Source: Gemmatimonadota bacterium
GTDB taxonomy: Bacteria > JAAXHH01
DNA: 64,000 bases
Reading direction: 5' to 3'
NCBI GenBank assembly: GCA_009838645.1
Contig: VXRC01000014.1
Location: forward strand, 18,444-82,443
The translations under genes and the position numbers were made by a program. Below, piece after piece: positions 49,098 to 57,553 of the stretch (its first letter is position 1; each line of letters begins with the position of its first letter). Under the pieces are notes generated by a model, which did no database searches, had not been told where the DNA came from, and worked only from the letters and a program-made list of their open reading frames with translations.

Positions 49098-51464
49098 ATG
49101 CCGAACGCTGACAGGTTAGAGGAAAGTAACAGGAAGTTGCAGCAGCAGCTTTCAAAACTGAGCGAGGTCAGCCTGCGCATCAGCGAAAGCCTTGACGTCA
49201 ACACGGTCCTGCAGGAGGTCGTCGCGGGAGCCTGCGCGCTGACCGGTGCAAGGATGGGCGGTATCACCATGATCGACGAATCCGGACAGTTACTGGACTT
49301 CGTCGCCCATGGCCTGAGTGAACGTGAGCATCGCGAACTGTTGGATCTGCCGCGCGGGGCCGAAATCTGGGAGTACTTGAAAGGCGTTTCGCAGCCGCTC
49401 CGGTTAAAGAACATGTCTGCTCACTTCGACTCGCTCGGCCTGGCCAGTCATCCGGTGATGGATCGTGCGCTTCTGGGCGTGCCGATTCGCCACCAGGGCT
49501 CCCAGGTAGGCTTCTTCTACCTGCTCGACAAGGAATCCGGGCAGCAGTTCACCTCGGAAGACGAGCGGATCATTTCAATGTTCATTTCCCAGGCCGGCGC
49601 GGCGATAACAAACGCCAAGAAGCACCGTGATGAACAACAGGCCAGAGCAGACCTGGAGGCACTGATCGACACCTCACCCGTCGGCGTCGTCGTGTTCGAC
49701 GCGCGAACCGGAAAGGCCGTGTCGTTCAATCAGGAGTCGCGCCGAATCGTCGGCGACCTGGAGACCCCGGGAGTGTCGATTGTGGATCTGCTAGATGTGA
49801 TCAACGTGAAGCGTGCGGATGGGCGTGAAATCGAACTGGAGGAATACACGCTGGTTCGGCTGCTGCGCGAGGCGACAACCGTTCGCGCCGAGGAAATCGT
49901 ACTTGAGGTCCCCGATGGCAGAAAAGTCACGACGCTGATCAACGCCACGCCCATCGTATCGGAGCAGGGCGAGGTACAGTCGGTCGTAATCACCATGCAG
50001 GATATGACGCCGCTGGAAGACCTGGAACGCCAACGGGCCGAGTTTCTGAGCACGGTGAGCCACGAAATGAGGGCTCCGCTTGCATCCATCAAGGGTTGCG
50101 CGGCCACGGCCCTCGGAAACGCTTCCGTACTTCAGCCAGCGGTATCTCAACAGTTTTTTCGAATCATCGACGCGCAGGTCGACAATCTGAGCGAGTTGAT
50201 CGGCAATCTGATGGACGCGGCGCAGATCGAGACGGGTTCGCTCTCCGTATCTCCTGAGCCGGCGAACCTGGCGGTCATCGTGGACCAGGCCAGAAGCGCG
50301 TACCTCAGCAGTGAGCATCGCCAGACCGTCCAGATCGACCTGCCGCCGGATCTTCCGAGAGTGCGGGCGGACCAGCAGCGGGTCGTACAGGTGCTGTGCA
50401 ATCTCCTGTCCAATGCCGCGCGTCACTCGCCCGACTCGTCCACCATTACCGTGCAGGCCGAGCTGAAGGACTACCAGGTGGAGGTGTCGGTAGTTGACGA
50501 AGGCAGGGGCATTCCCGCGGAACGGCTTCCTCACCTGTTCAGGAAGTACGCCCGGAGCGGCCGCGACGAAGCGGGATTGGGATCGGGCCTGGGCCTGTCC
50601 ATCTGCAAGGGGCTGGTGGAAGCTCATGGAGGGCGCATCTGGGCCGAGAGCGAGGGGATGGGGCTCGGAACGCGGTTTACTTTCACGATACCCGCGGCCG
50701 AAGAGGTCCCGGCGAGTGCCGCGGCCGCACCGGACGGCAGGCTTGCCGATTCCTCACCCTCCGGTGGTCAACATCCGAGCATACTCGTCGTGGATGACGA
50801 CCCGCAGGCATTGGGATATATCAGGGGTATTCTGGTGAACGCGGGTTACAATCCTATACTGACCGGAGAGCCCGAACAAGTCGAAAACCTGGTCAACGAC
50901 CGGCAGCCGGATCTTGTCTTGCTCGATCTGCTGTTGCCCGGTACCGACGGTATCGAATTGATGCAGAACGTGACGGCGCTGTCGGAGCGTCCGGTGATCT
51001 TCCTGTCGGCGTACGGCAGGGACGAGACGATCGCCAAGGCGCTGGAGATCGGTGCGGCGGATTACGTGGTAAAACCGTTCTCGCCGACGGAACTGATCGC
51101 TCGGATCCAGGCCGCGCTGCGCAAGAACGCCGGACCGCCCGCACCATTTCAGGTTGACGATCTGGTCATCGACTATGATGATCGAAGGGTTGTCCTGGAG
51201 GGCAGGCCGTTGATCCTGACGGCCACCGAGTACGACGTGATCCGGGTTCTTTCGACCCGTGCCGGCAAGGTGGTCAGCTACGACCAGCTCCTGAGGAACG
51301 TCTGGCAGTCGCGCAATTCAGGAGACCTGAGGGTTGTGCGGTCCATCGTCAAGAATCTCAGACGCAAACTGGGTGACGAAGCAGGTAACCCCCGGTACAT
51401 CTTTACCGAATCCCGCGTCGGTTACCGGATGGCCAAACCCGAGCAGGAACAGAACAAGGAGTAA
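49098..51464 (+). CDS. Single-chain two-component regulator: GAF-PAS-histidine kinase-receiver-OmpR-type DNA-binding domain
   Basis: 788 residues from the ATG at 49098 (AGAGGAG ahead). Domains in order: a coiled coil and GAF domain (about 20-170, LDVNTVLQEVVAGACALTGA), PAS-like (about 190-300), HisKA with phospho-His322 (FLSTVSHEMRAPLASIKG), HATPase (LCNLLSNAARHS, VDEGRGIPAERLPHLFRKY, GLGSGLGLSICKGLVEAHGG), a receiver (ILVVDDDPQ, LVLLDLLLPGTDG, lysine in YVVKPFSP), and a C-terminal winged helix (LILTATEYDVIRVLS, IVKNLRRKLGDE, RVGYRM). Signal to promoter runs in one soluble protein. A COX3/NorE-type gene follows after 3 bp. Confidence 0.92.
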   Translation: MPNADRLEESNRKLQQQLSKLSEVSLRISESLDVNTVLQEVVAGACALTGARMGGITMIDESGQLLDFVAHGLSEREHRELLDLPRGAEIWEYLKGVSQPLRLKNMSAHFDSLGLASHPVMDRALLGVPIRHQGSQVGFFYLLDKESGQQFTSEDERIISMFISQAGAAITNAKKHRDEQQARADLEALIDTSPVGVVVFDARTGKAVSFNQESRRIVGDLETPGVSIVDLLDVINVKRADGREIELEEYTLVRLLREATTVRAEEIVLEVPDGRKVTTLINATPIVSEQGEVQSVVITMQDMTPLEDLERQRAEFLSTVSHEMRAPLASIKGCAATALGNASVLQPAVSQQFFRIIDAQVDNLSELIGNLMDAAQIETGSLSVSPEPANLAVIVDQARSAYLSSEHRQTVQIDLPPDLPRVRADQQRVVQVLCNLLSNAARHSPDSSTITVQAELKDYQVEVSVVDEGRGIPAERLPHLFRKYARSGRDEAGLGSGLGLSICKGLVEAHGGRIWAESEGMGLGTRFTFTIPAAEEVPASAAAAPDGRLADSSPSGGQHPSILVVDDDPQALGYIRGILVNAGYNPILTGEPEQVENLVNDRQPDLVLLDLLLPGTDGIELMQNVTALSERPVIFLSAYGRDETIAKALEIGAADYVVKPFSPTELIARIQAALRKNAGPPAPFQVDDLVIDYDDRRVVLEGRPLILTATEYDVIRVLSTRAGKVVSYDQLLRNVWQSRNSGDLRVVRSIVKNLRRKLGDEAGNPRYIFTESRVGYRMAKPEQEQNKE

Positions 51465-51467
51465 CCC

Positions 51468-52076
51468 TTGACCCAGCAGTCCGGTCAACCTCAGGCACGT
51501 TCAGCCGAACCGGAAACGCAGCCGGGCATGCCCATGGAAATCCTGGGCATGTACCTCTTCATCGCCAGCGAACTCATCATCTTCATCACGCTGCTGTTCA
51601 TCCTGTTCTGGCTACGGTCCGGTCTTGTGGCGGACTGGCCCCCGCCCGACCAGCCTCGCCTGCCCATCGGGATCACGGGCATAAACACCGTGTTTCTTCT
51701 GGTGAGCGGTTACTCCATGCACCGGGCGTACCGGGCCGTGAAGCGGAACGCGTCCCGCCAGTTGACGCGTTGGCTGATGGTCACGTGCGTGCTGGGCGTC
51801 GTATTCCTCACGGTGCAGGGGTTCGAATGGATCCGGCTGATTCAGTTCGGGTTGAGCATGACCTCGAGCCTGTACGGCGCCATGTTCTACACGATCATCG
51901 GGCTGCATGCCGTCCACGTGCTCGCAACCGTCCTCGTACTGTTATACCTCTGGGTCCGGTCCTCCGCCGGCGCATACACCCGGGAAAAGCACACCGGCGT
52001 GGTGCTGGGCTACATGTTCTGGCTCTTCGTCGTCCTCATCTGGCCCATCCTCTACGTACTGGTCTACCTGGTGTGA
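51468..52076 (+). CDS. Haem-copper oxidase subunit III / NorE-family membrane protein
   Basis: 202 residues from a TTG preceded by AAGGAG. Five hydrophobic spans, typical of the short COX3/NorE type: EILGMYLFIASELIIFITLLF, GINTVFLLVSGYSMHRAYRA, VTCVLGVVFLTVQGFEWIRL, GAMFYTIIGLHAVHVLATVLVLLYLW and GVVLGYMFWLFVVLIWPILYVLVYL. The first-span glutamate and the GLHAVHV motif are family marks. No subunit I or II gene is nearby, so it may serve an oxidase or nitric oxide reductase encoded elsewhere. The 3-bp gap from the sensor-regulator gene suggests co-expression. Confidence 0.85.
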   Translation: MTQQSGQPQARSAEPETQPGMPMEILGMYLFIASELIIFITLLFILFWLRSGLVADWPPPDQPRLPIGITGINTVFLLVSGYSMHRAYRAVKRNASRQLTRWLMVTCVLGVVFLTVQGFEWIRLIQFGLSMTSSLYGAMFYTIIGLHAVHVLATVLVLLYLWVRSSAGAYTREKHTGVVLGYMFWLFVVLIWPILYVLVYLV

Positions 52077-52122
52077 AGCACGCAACTGAACGTGAATGGA
52101 CCGGTCGACATCGAGCGTGCTC

Positions 52123-52383
52123 CTAACGGCTCAGCGTCGTCAGCATCCCTTCGACGTTTCCAAGACGACCATTCATGTCGTGCATTTCTTTTCTAATGTC
52201 ATGAATTTCGTTTCTCACGTCACCTATCTCATTTCTTACGCCCGCAACGTCCATTCGCACGGAACTTATCTCTTTCTTCAACTCGTTTCGCAGCTCTTCT
52301 CTACCGTTCTTTGCTTCCCGCCAGAAGAAAATAAAAGCACTCAACATGACGGCCGGTGTAATCACCAGTTGTGCGACTTCCAT
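52123..52383 (-). CDS. Small single-span membrane protein with a coiled coil
   Basis: 86 residues from the ATG at 52383, with GGAGG about 6 bases ahead; the frame is open to 52470. One N-terminal membrane span (LVITPAVMLSAFIFFW) is followed by a heptad-patterned coiled coil in which NEIGDVRNEIHDIRKEM is a near-repeat of itself. No family assignment. Such proteins are common in phages and chromosomes and may oligomerise. Expression is likely but unproven. Confidence 0.6.
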   Translation of the reverse strand: MEVAQLVITPAVMLSAFIFFWREAKNGREELRNELKKEISSVRMDVAGVRNEIGDVRNEIHDIRKEMHDMNGRLGNVEGMLTTLSR

Positions 52384-52561
52384 TTGCGCCCTCCATTTCG
52401 ACTTCGCCTGCGTGTATTGATCTACTCCATTGGATGTTGTCTTCGGCAGTCCGCCTGACGGACCCTGCAATCCGCCTGGTGTGTGGAATGCCCTTAACTA
52501 AAAGAAGAGTAGAAATACCTCGCTGCGACCTCGAACTTAAATTCAACTCCGTCACCCAAAG

Positions 52562-53407
52562 TCAGAAGTCCGCAATGGAAGTCAGGTAGTCGAAGCTCTG
52601 GCGGGCGGCGTCTTCGGGTTCCATGAGCTCGGCAAAGGCCTGGTGCACGGTCACGTAGCCTTCGTATCCGATCTCTTCGAGCGTCCGCATGATGACGGGA
52701 AAGTCGATCCCGCCCGTTTCCTGTAGGGGCACCGGATCGTGGGGCGCGGGACCTCGCACCCAGGTGTTCAGGGTCATGGACCCATTGGGGTTCAGCCGGT
52801 GATTCTGCAGGTAGACGTTGAAGAGCCAGGGCTCGAACCGCCTGATCGTTTCCGGTCCGTAGTCCTGGCCGCACAGGTCCAGATTGGCCGGTTCATAGAT
52901 GATGCCGAAGTTCTCGCGTCCCACCTGCTTCAACATGGAGACGGACTCCTCCACGGTTTCGAACAGGCTGCGGGTGTGGGACTGATGGGCAAGCCGGATA
53001 TCCCGCTCGGCCGCCTCGTCCGAAGCCCACCGCGCCCAGGCGATGTCCTCCTCCGTCTTCATGCCAATCCGAATCAGGTCGGCGTCCAGCAATTCGGCCA
53101 GGTCCAGGTAGGGCGTGATGTTCCGGAGGGCGTCCGGGGCGTGTTCGTCGTTCGCGGGTATGGGGATGTCTCCCGTAATCATGGAAACGGGCAGACCCCG
53201 ATCGTCGAGTACCTTCCGAACCGCGGTGATCTGTTCAAGCGGCGACTTTATGCCTGCCTGGGACGCCCGCATGCACATGGCGGAGTATCCGATCTCCCGG
53301 GCAAGGTCGGCCAGGTGCTCCATGGACCGGTTGGCTTCTTCCTTATTCAAGACGGATTCGGCGACCCGTACGGACAACGAGAGTTCCATGATCGAGAACC
53401 TTTTCAT
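52562..53407 (-). CDS. Sugar phosphate isomerase/epimerase-type TIM barrel
   Basis: 281 residues of the AP_endonuc_2/xylose-isomerase-like fold: MELSLSVRVAESVLNKE start, IGYSAMCMRASQAG, LDLAELLDADLIRIGMK, RLAHQSHTRSLFETVEES, metal-ligand-type NFGIIYEPANLDLCG, and YEGYVTVHQAFAELMEP at the C-terminus. These act on keto- or amino-sugars, inositols or acids. It is the last gene of a minus-strand set with a NUDIX hydrolase (30 bp upstream) and a PhyH. An ATG at 53389 is an alternative start. Confidence 0.85.
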   Translation of the reverse strand: MKRFSIMELSLSVRVAESVLNKEEANRSMEHLADLAREIGYSAMCMRASQAGIKSPLEQITAVRKVLDDRGLPVSMITGDIPIPANDEHAPDALRNITPYLDLAELLDADLIRIGMKTEEDIAWARWASDEAAERDIRLAHQSHTRSLFETVEESVSMLKQVGRENFGIIYEPANLDLCGQDYGPETIRRFEPWLFNVYLQNHRLNPNGSMTLNTWVRGPAPHDPVPLQETGGIDFPVIMRTLEEIGYEGYVTVHQAFAELMEPEDAARQSFDYLTSIADF

Positions 53408-53437
53408 GTTGAAGGGTGACGTGGCTAAACCTGCGGT

Positions 53438-54043
53438 CTAACGCAGCTGCACTTCGGAACCGCCCGGCAATTCGTGGCCAGCACAGGCCAGCACCTGGGC
53501 GGTGAAACGATACGTGAGGCCCCAGAGCACGGGGCCTTCGCCATCGAGGAGATCGATGGCGCATACTTCCCTTGCTCCCCATTCGCCCTCGACCGTGGTC
53601 GTAACGTACCGGTTTTCATCCATCAGATCGGCGAGCGGGAGCCAGAACGCGTTTCGTATCTCGTGGTTGAGGGTCGGATCGGACCCGTTCGCCAGGTAGA
53701 ACACGAAACCGGCGACGTGCACCTTGCCGAGATGGGTCGCCTGGTCGTCGAGGCGGCAGACGAAATCCGCATAGTCGAGATCGATAGCCGTTTCTTCCCG
53801 CGTTTCCCGGATGGCCGTGTGCCGCGGGCTTACATCGGAAGCATCGATCTTCCCACCGGGAAAGCTGACATGGCCGGACCAGGGATCGCCCTTCCGTTGC
53901 GCACGCTGGAGGAAGAGCAATTCCGTTCCTCCAACCGCTGCGCGGAGAAGGACCGCAACGGCCGCCGTTAGCGCGCCGGATTCAGGATCGAGCAGCCTGC
54001 TGCGCCTGTTTCGCAGCTTTTCGACCAGGTTTTCTGCCTGCAT
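53438..54043 (-). CDS. NUDIX hydrolase, CoA-pyrophosphatase-like
   Basis: 201 residues from the ATG at 54043, which overlaps the stop of the upstream PhyH gene by one base (TGATG). The NUDIX box reads GGKIDASDVSPRHTAIRETREETAID, with the REXXEE core and an Asp-containing start like that of NudL/YeaB proteins. The approach segment LFLQRAQRKGDPWSGHVSFPGG also fits that group. It likely cleaves CoA or a nucleotide-linked diphosphate. Tight coupling to a PhyH gene raises the possibility of a CoA-linked substrate; this is inference. Confidence 0.85.
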   Translation of the reverse strand: MQAENLVEKLRNRRSRLLDPESGALTAAVAVLLRAAVGGTELLFLQRAQRKGDPWSGHVSFPGGKIDASDVSPRHTAIRETREETAIDLDYADFVCRLDDQATHLGKVHVAGFVFYLANGSDPTLNHEIRNAFWLPLADLMDENRYVTTTVEGEWGAREVCAIDLLDGEGPVLWGLTYRFTAQVLACAGHELPGGSEVQLR

Positions 54044-54894
54044 CAAAGCACCGTCCAGGACCGGGCGAACACGACCTGGTTGCGCGGATGATCGGCCCGC
54101 TGGCCGGGACGCCTGTTTCCCAGGTTGGCATCGATGACCGGCCGGTTCTCCGCGCTGCACGCGGAATCGTCGATAACCATACCGTCCTCGTAAAACGTGA
54201 TACCCAATGCTTCACGGACGCGGCCCGACGTGTTGGCCCGCGCGCCATGAACGACCCAGTGACTGTGCAGGGTCGCGTCGCCAGCGGGAATCTCCTCTTC
54301 CACGACCGGAATCCGGTTCGATCGGACATAGTCGTCGAAGAACGACTCCGATGCGCGGTGTATCCCCCTGGGACCAATGACGCCATCCCGGTGCGTACCG
54401 CTGGCGAATCGTGGCGGGCCCATGTCGATCGTGGTATCCACGAGGGGGATCCACATGGTCAGCACGTGGTCCGAGCGCAGCGGCCAGTGTGGACCGTCCT
54501 GGTGCCATGGCGTGATCCAGCTTTCGGGTTCCTTGAACATGGCCTTATCGTAGTAGATGCGGACCGCGTCCACGCCCATCAGGTCGGCCGCGATCCGTCC
54601 GAGCCGCGGCGATTGGATGAACCGCGCGACGACCTCGTGCGCCTCCCTCAGGTTGAACGTCTGCATAAAGACCTGGGAGAAGTCGTCTTCCGTGCGGTCG
54701 GCCATCCTGGCTGTCCCGGCGAACCGATCGGAAGTGACCGACCTAAGCGCCCCGCGAAAGGCCGCGATCTCTTCCTTTGTACAGATGCCCCGAAGATGCA
54801 CATGACCGTTTTCACGGTACCGCCGCACGTGTTCCGCGGACAGAGGGTACGGTGACGCATGTCCACCAACCTTGGTGCGATCAACCGCAGTCAT
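54043..54894 (-). CDS. PhyH-family Fe(II)/2OG dioxygenase with intact H-x-D
   Basis: 283 residues. Iron ligands: His131-Gln-Asp133 in ITPWHQDGPHWPLRSDHVLTMW and distal His216 in LHSHWVVHGARANTSGRVREALGITFYEDG, with Arg for 2-oxoglutarate. Start region YRENGHVHLRGICTKEEIAAFRG is usual for the family. It is the first gene of the minus-strand set PhyH-NUDIX-isomerase. A functional hydroxylase is likely; substrate unknown. Confidence 0.92.
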   Translation of the reverse strand: MTAVDRTKVGGHASPYPLSAEHVRRYRENGHVHLRGICTKEEIAAFRGALRSVTSDRFAGTARMADRTEDDFSQVFMQTFNLREAHEVVARFIQSPRLGRIAADLMGVDAVRIYYDKAMFKEPESWITPWHQDGPHWPLRSDHVLTMWIPLVDTTIDMGPPRFASGTHRDGVIGPRGIHRASESFFDDYVRSNRIPVVEEEIPAGDATLHSHWVVHGARANTSGRVREALGITFYEDGMVIDDSACSAENRPVIDANLGNRRPGQRADHPRNQVVFARSWTVL

Positions 54895-54925
54895 GGCAGT
54901 AGATCCTTTCGACCGGCTTGATACC

Positions 54926-55000
54926 CCAACCGGGACACCTCAACCGGGACGTTCCGACCGGGACACCTTAACGGAGACGTTCCAACCCGGTCCGGGCACC
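54926..55000. repeat. 28-bp tandem repeat upstream of the PhyH/accA divergent pair
   Basis: Units at 54926-54953 and 54954-54981 and a partial third (to 55000), built from alternating CCGGGACACCT and CCGGGACGTT blocks. They lie in the 414-bp intergenic space (54895-55308) that otherwise holds only the accA promoter region. Confidence 0.75.
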
Positions 55001-55164
55001 GGTCAACTAACAGACAGCAACCTGGATGTCAAGGGGTTTGGGCCGTCACTGGGGGCGCGGAAGGTCGGTCTAGTGATCTGAAACCGGGGACGTTTTTCAC
55101 GCATTTGACGTTTACCGGAGAACACGCTGCGTCCATTCGATTGGTCCCCGCCCGGTCCCCGCCC

Positions 55165-55193
55165 TTGACAGGTCGTGCCGGTTAATCTTTATT
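55165..55193 (+). promoter_or_regulatory. Possible promoter for accA
   Basis: A perfect TTGACA (55165-55170) and, after 17 bp, TTTATT (55188-55193), a weak -10. Transcription would start about 110 bases before the accA ATG at 55309. Confidence 0.4.
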
Positions 55194-55308
55194 TGGAAGG
55201 ACGCGGCGGGACTGCTTGAACGTCATGGGTCCGCCGCGATTACCGTTTATGAAGGCCGTCTGGCGTAACACGGATAGTGAAGCCGGATGGCCAGGCCTGG
55301 AGCACGCC

Positions 55309-56310
55309 ATGGAAGAGAACGGCCCGATCCTCGAATTCGAAAAACCGATCTACGAGCTCGAGAAGCGCATAGAGGAAATGAGGAACTATGCGGTGACCGA
55401 GAACCTCGACGCCCTGGCCGACGAGATCCAGCGCCTGGAAGAGGAAGTGGCCCGCCAGCGGCGGAAGACCTATTCCAACCTGACCCGGTGGCAGCGCGTG
55501 CTCATCGCCCGCCATCCGAACCGACCCCACACGCTCGACTACATCAACGGGATGATGGAGGATTTCGTCGAACTGCACGGCGACCGGTCCTTCGGGGACG
55601 ACAAGGCCATGGTCACCGGACTGGCGAAGATGGATGGCCGGTCCATCGCCGTTGTAGGTCATCAGAAGGGGAAGAACACGAAGGAAAACGTGATGCGCAA
55701 CTTCGGCATGGCCGGTCCCGAAGGATACCGCAAGGCCCTGCGCATCATGAAACTGGCCGAGAAGTTCGACATGCCGGTCCTGTCCCTCGTCGACACGCCC
55801 GGGGCCTATCCCGGCGCGGGCGCGGAAGAGCGGGGCCAGGCCGAAGCCATCGCCCGGAACATCTACGAGATGGGCCGCCTCCTCGTGCCGATTATCGTCA
55901 TGGTGATCGGCGAAGGCGCCAGCGGCGGCGCCCTGGGCATCGGCGTGGGCGACCGGGTCATCATGATGGAGAACGCCTGGTATTCGGTCATCAGCCCCGA
56001 ACCCTGTTCCACCATCCTGTGGAAGGATCAGGAGAAGGCGGCTGCCCGCAAGGCCGATTGCGCGGAGGCCCTGCGGCTTTCGGCTACCGACCTGCTCCAG
56101 TTCGGCGTCATCGACGAAATCGTGCCCGAACCCTTCGGTGGCGCGCACCGCGACCACGAAACGGCCATTTCGAACGTCAGAAAATCCATCCTCAAGGCGT
56201 TGCACGAGGCGGGCGCACAGTCCGTCGAGGAACGCCTGGAAGCCCGGCTGGAGAAGTACAGCAGCATGGGCGCCTTCGATGTAGCACCTGCCGCGGACGA
56301 CCCGTCGTAA
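55309..56310 (+). CDS. accA: Acetyl-CoA carboxylase carboxyltransferase subunit alpha
   Basis: 333 residues from the ATG at 55309 (GGAG 7 bases ahead); the open frame reaches 55216. Marks: [114 protein letters not shown] and [22 protein letters not shown]. It transfers the carboxyl group from biotin to acetyl-CoA in fatty-acid synthesis. accD is not adjacent. An amidohydrolase gene follows after 23 bp. Confidence 0.97.
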   Translation: MEENGPILEFEKPIYELEKRIEEMRNYAVTENLDALADEIQRLEEEVARQRRKTYSNLTRWQRVLIARHPNRPHTLDYINGMMEDFVELHGDRSFGDDKAMVTGLAKMDGRSIAVVGHQKGKNTKENVMRNFGMAGPEGYRKALRIMKLAEKFDMPVLSLVDTPGAYPGAGAEERGQAEAIARNIYEMGRLLVPIIVMVIGEGASGGALGIGVGDRVIMMENAWYSVISPEPCSTILWKDQEKAAARKADCAEALRLSATDLLQFGVIDEIVPEPFGGAHRDHETAISNVRKSILKALHEAGAQSVEERLEARLEKYSSMGAFDVAPAADDPS

Positions 56311-56333
56311 GTCGGAACCCGGGAGCGGGATTC

Positions 56334-57521
56334 TTGCTAAATGCCATCACAGGCGGCTCGATCATCAACGGGAAGGGCGCGGCGCCCATTCCCGACGGGC
56401 TGATCCTCGTGGACGGCAACCGGATCCAGGCCGTCGGTTCCCGCGACAGCCTTTCCATTCCCGGCGACGCAGAGGTCGTCGACCTCGGCACGGCCACGCT
56501 GCTTCCCGGCCTTATCGATACCCACGTACATCTCGTCATGAACGCGCGGGAGGACTGCGTCACCTCCCTGGCGCACAAGAGCGCCGTGGAGTCCGTGGTC
56601 GAGGCCGCCGGGAACGCCCGACGGGCCTTGCGGGGCGGGGTGACGACCGTTCGGGACTGCGCCGACGTGTTCGGCGTGACGCTGACCCTGAAGCGGGCCA
56701 TCGACAGGGGTCACCTGGACGGCCCGCGCATACTCGCCTGCGGCCTGCCCATTACCACGACGGCGGGGCACCTTAACTACATGGGGATCAGCGCGGACAG
56801 CACGGAGGAGGTGCTGAAGGCCGTGCGCACGGTGGTCTCCATGGGCGTGGACTGGGTCAAGGTCTGTGCCACCGGCGGGGGGCTGACTCCGGACAGCAAC
56901 GTGCGCCGCGCCCAGTATTCGGCGGAGACCCTGACGGCTCTGGTTAAGGACGCCCATCGCCTGGGCAGGAGAGTCGCCGCCCACGCCCACGGGACCGAAG
57001 GCATTCTGAACTGCGCCATAGCGGGCACCGACAGCATCGAGCACTGTTCGTGGATGGGGGAGGAAGAGGGACACCGATACGATGAGGCGGCGGTCGACCT
57101 GATGCTGAAGAAGGGCCTTTACGTTAGCCACACCATCACCGGACCGAGGACCGGTTCGTCGGAAGAAGTTGATGATTTGATGAACAGCGAGTACGGCGAA
57201 CGATACGCCTTGCTGCGGCGGACGCTGGAGGAAGGCGTCCGCATGGTCATCTCCAGCGACGCGGGTGTCCCGGACACCCGCTTCGAGGATTTCGGCGGGA
57301 GCCTCGTCATCGCCGTCAAGTGCTGCGGCTTCTCGCCCATGGGCGCCATCATCGCTTGCACCAGCCGGGCCGCCGAGATGCTGGGTATGGCCGACCGGGT
57401 CGGATCCCTGGAACCCGGCAGGTTTGCGGATATCCTTGCGGTCGATGGAGATCCGCTGCAGGACATCAGCGCCATCCGCCGGATCGTCGGCGTGTTCAAG
57501 GACGGCCGGCGGTTCGTGTGA
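56334..57521 (+). CDS. Metal-dependent amidohydrolase (imidazolonepropionase/prolidase-like)
   Basis: 395 residues from a TTG at 56334 preceded by GGGAG; the same frame is open far back through accA, but that part is a shadow. Metal-site marks: LPGLIDTHVHLVMN (H-x-H), the lysine segment GVDWVKVCATGGG, VAAHAHGTEGI, GTDSIEHCSWM and VISSDAGVPDTRF. The C-terminal strands GSLEPGRFADILAVDGDPL are typical. Members cleave cyclic amides or dipeptides (Xaa-Pro or Xaa-Arg) and related substrates. Probably co-transcribed with accA. Confidence 0.88.
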   Translation: MLNAITGGSIINGKGAAPIPDGLILVDGNRIQAVGSRDSLSIPGDAEVVDLGTATLLPGLIDTHVHLVMNAREDCVTSLAHKSAVESVVEAAGNARRALRGGVTTVRDCADVFGVTLTLKRAIDRGHLDGPRILACGLPITTTAGHLNYMGISADSTEEVLKAVRTVVSMGVDWVKVCATGGGLTPDSNVRRAQYSAETLTALVKDAHRLGRRVAAHAHGTEGILNCAIAGTDSIEHCSWMGEEEGHRYDEAAVDLMLKKGLYVSHTITGPRTGSSEEVDDLMNSEYGERYALLRRTLEEGVRMVISSDAGVPDTRFEDFGGSLVIAVKCCGFSPMGAIIACTSRAAEMLGMADRVGSLEPGRFADILAVDGDPLQDISAIRRIVGVFKDGRRFV

Positions 57522-57553
57522 ACCGAAAGACGCGCCCGGGCGGCGGTGGGATG

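Noticed and set aside
54872..55081. Plus-strand frame of 69 codons across the 28-bp repeat
   Set aside because: Composition is dictated by the repeat; no ribosome-binding site or similarity.
55287..56333. Apparent long fusion of an accA-overlapping frame with the amidohydrolase
   Set aside because: The first 349 codons are an arginine/glycine-rich shadow of accA. The amidohydrolase has its own TTG with a ribosome-binding site at 56334.
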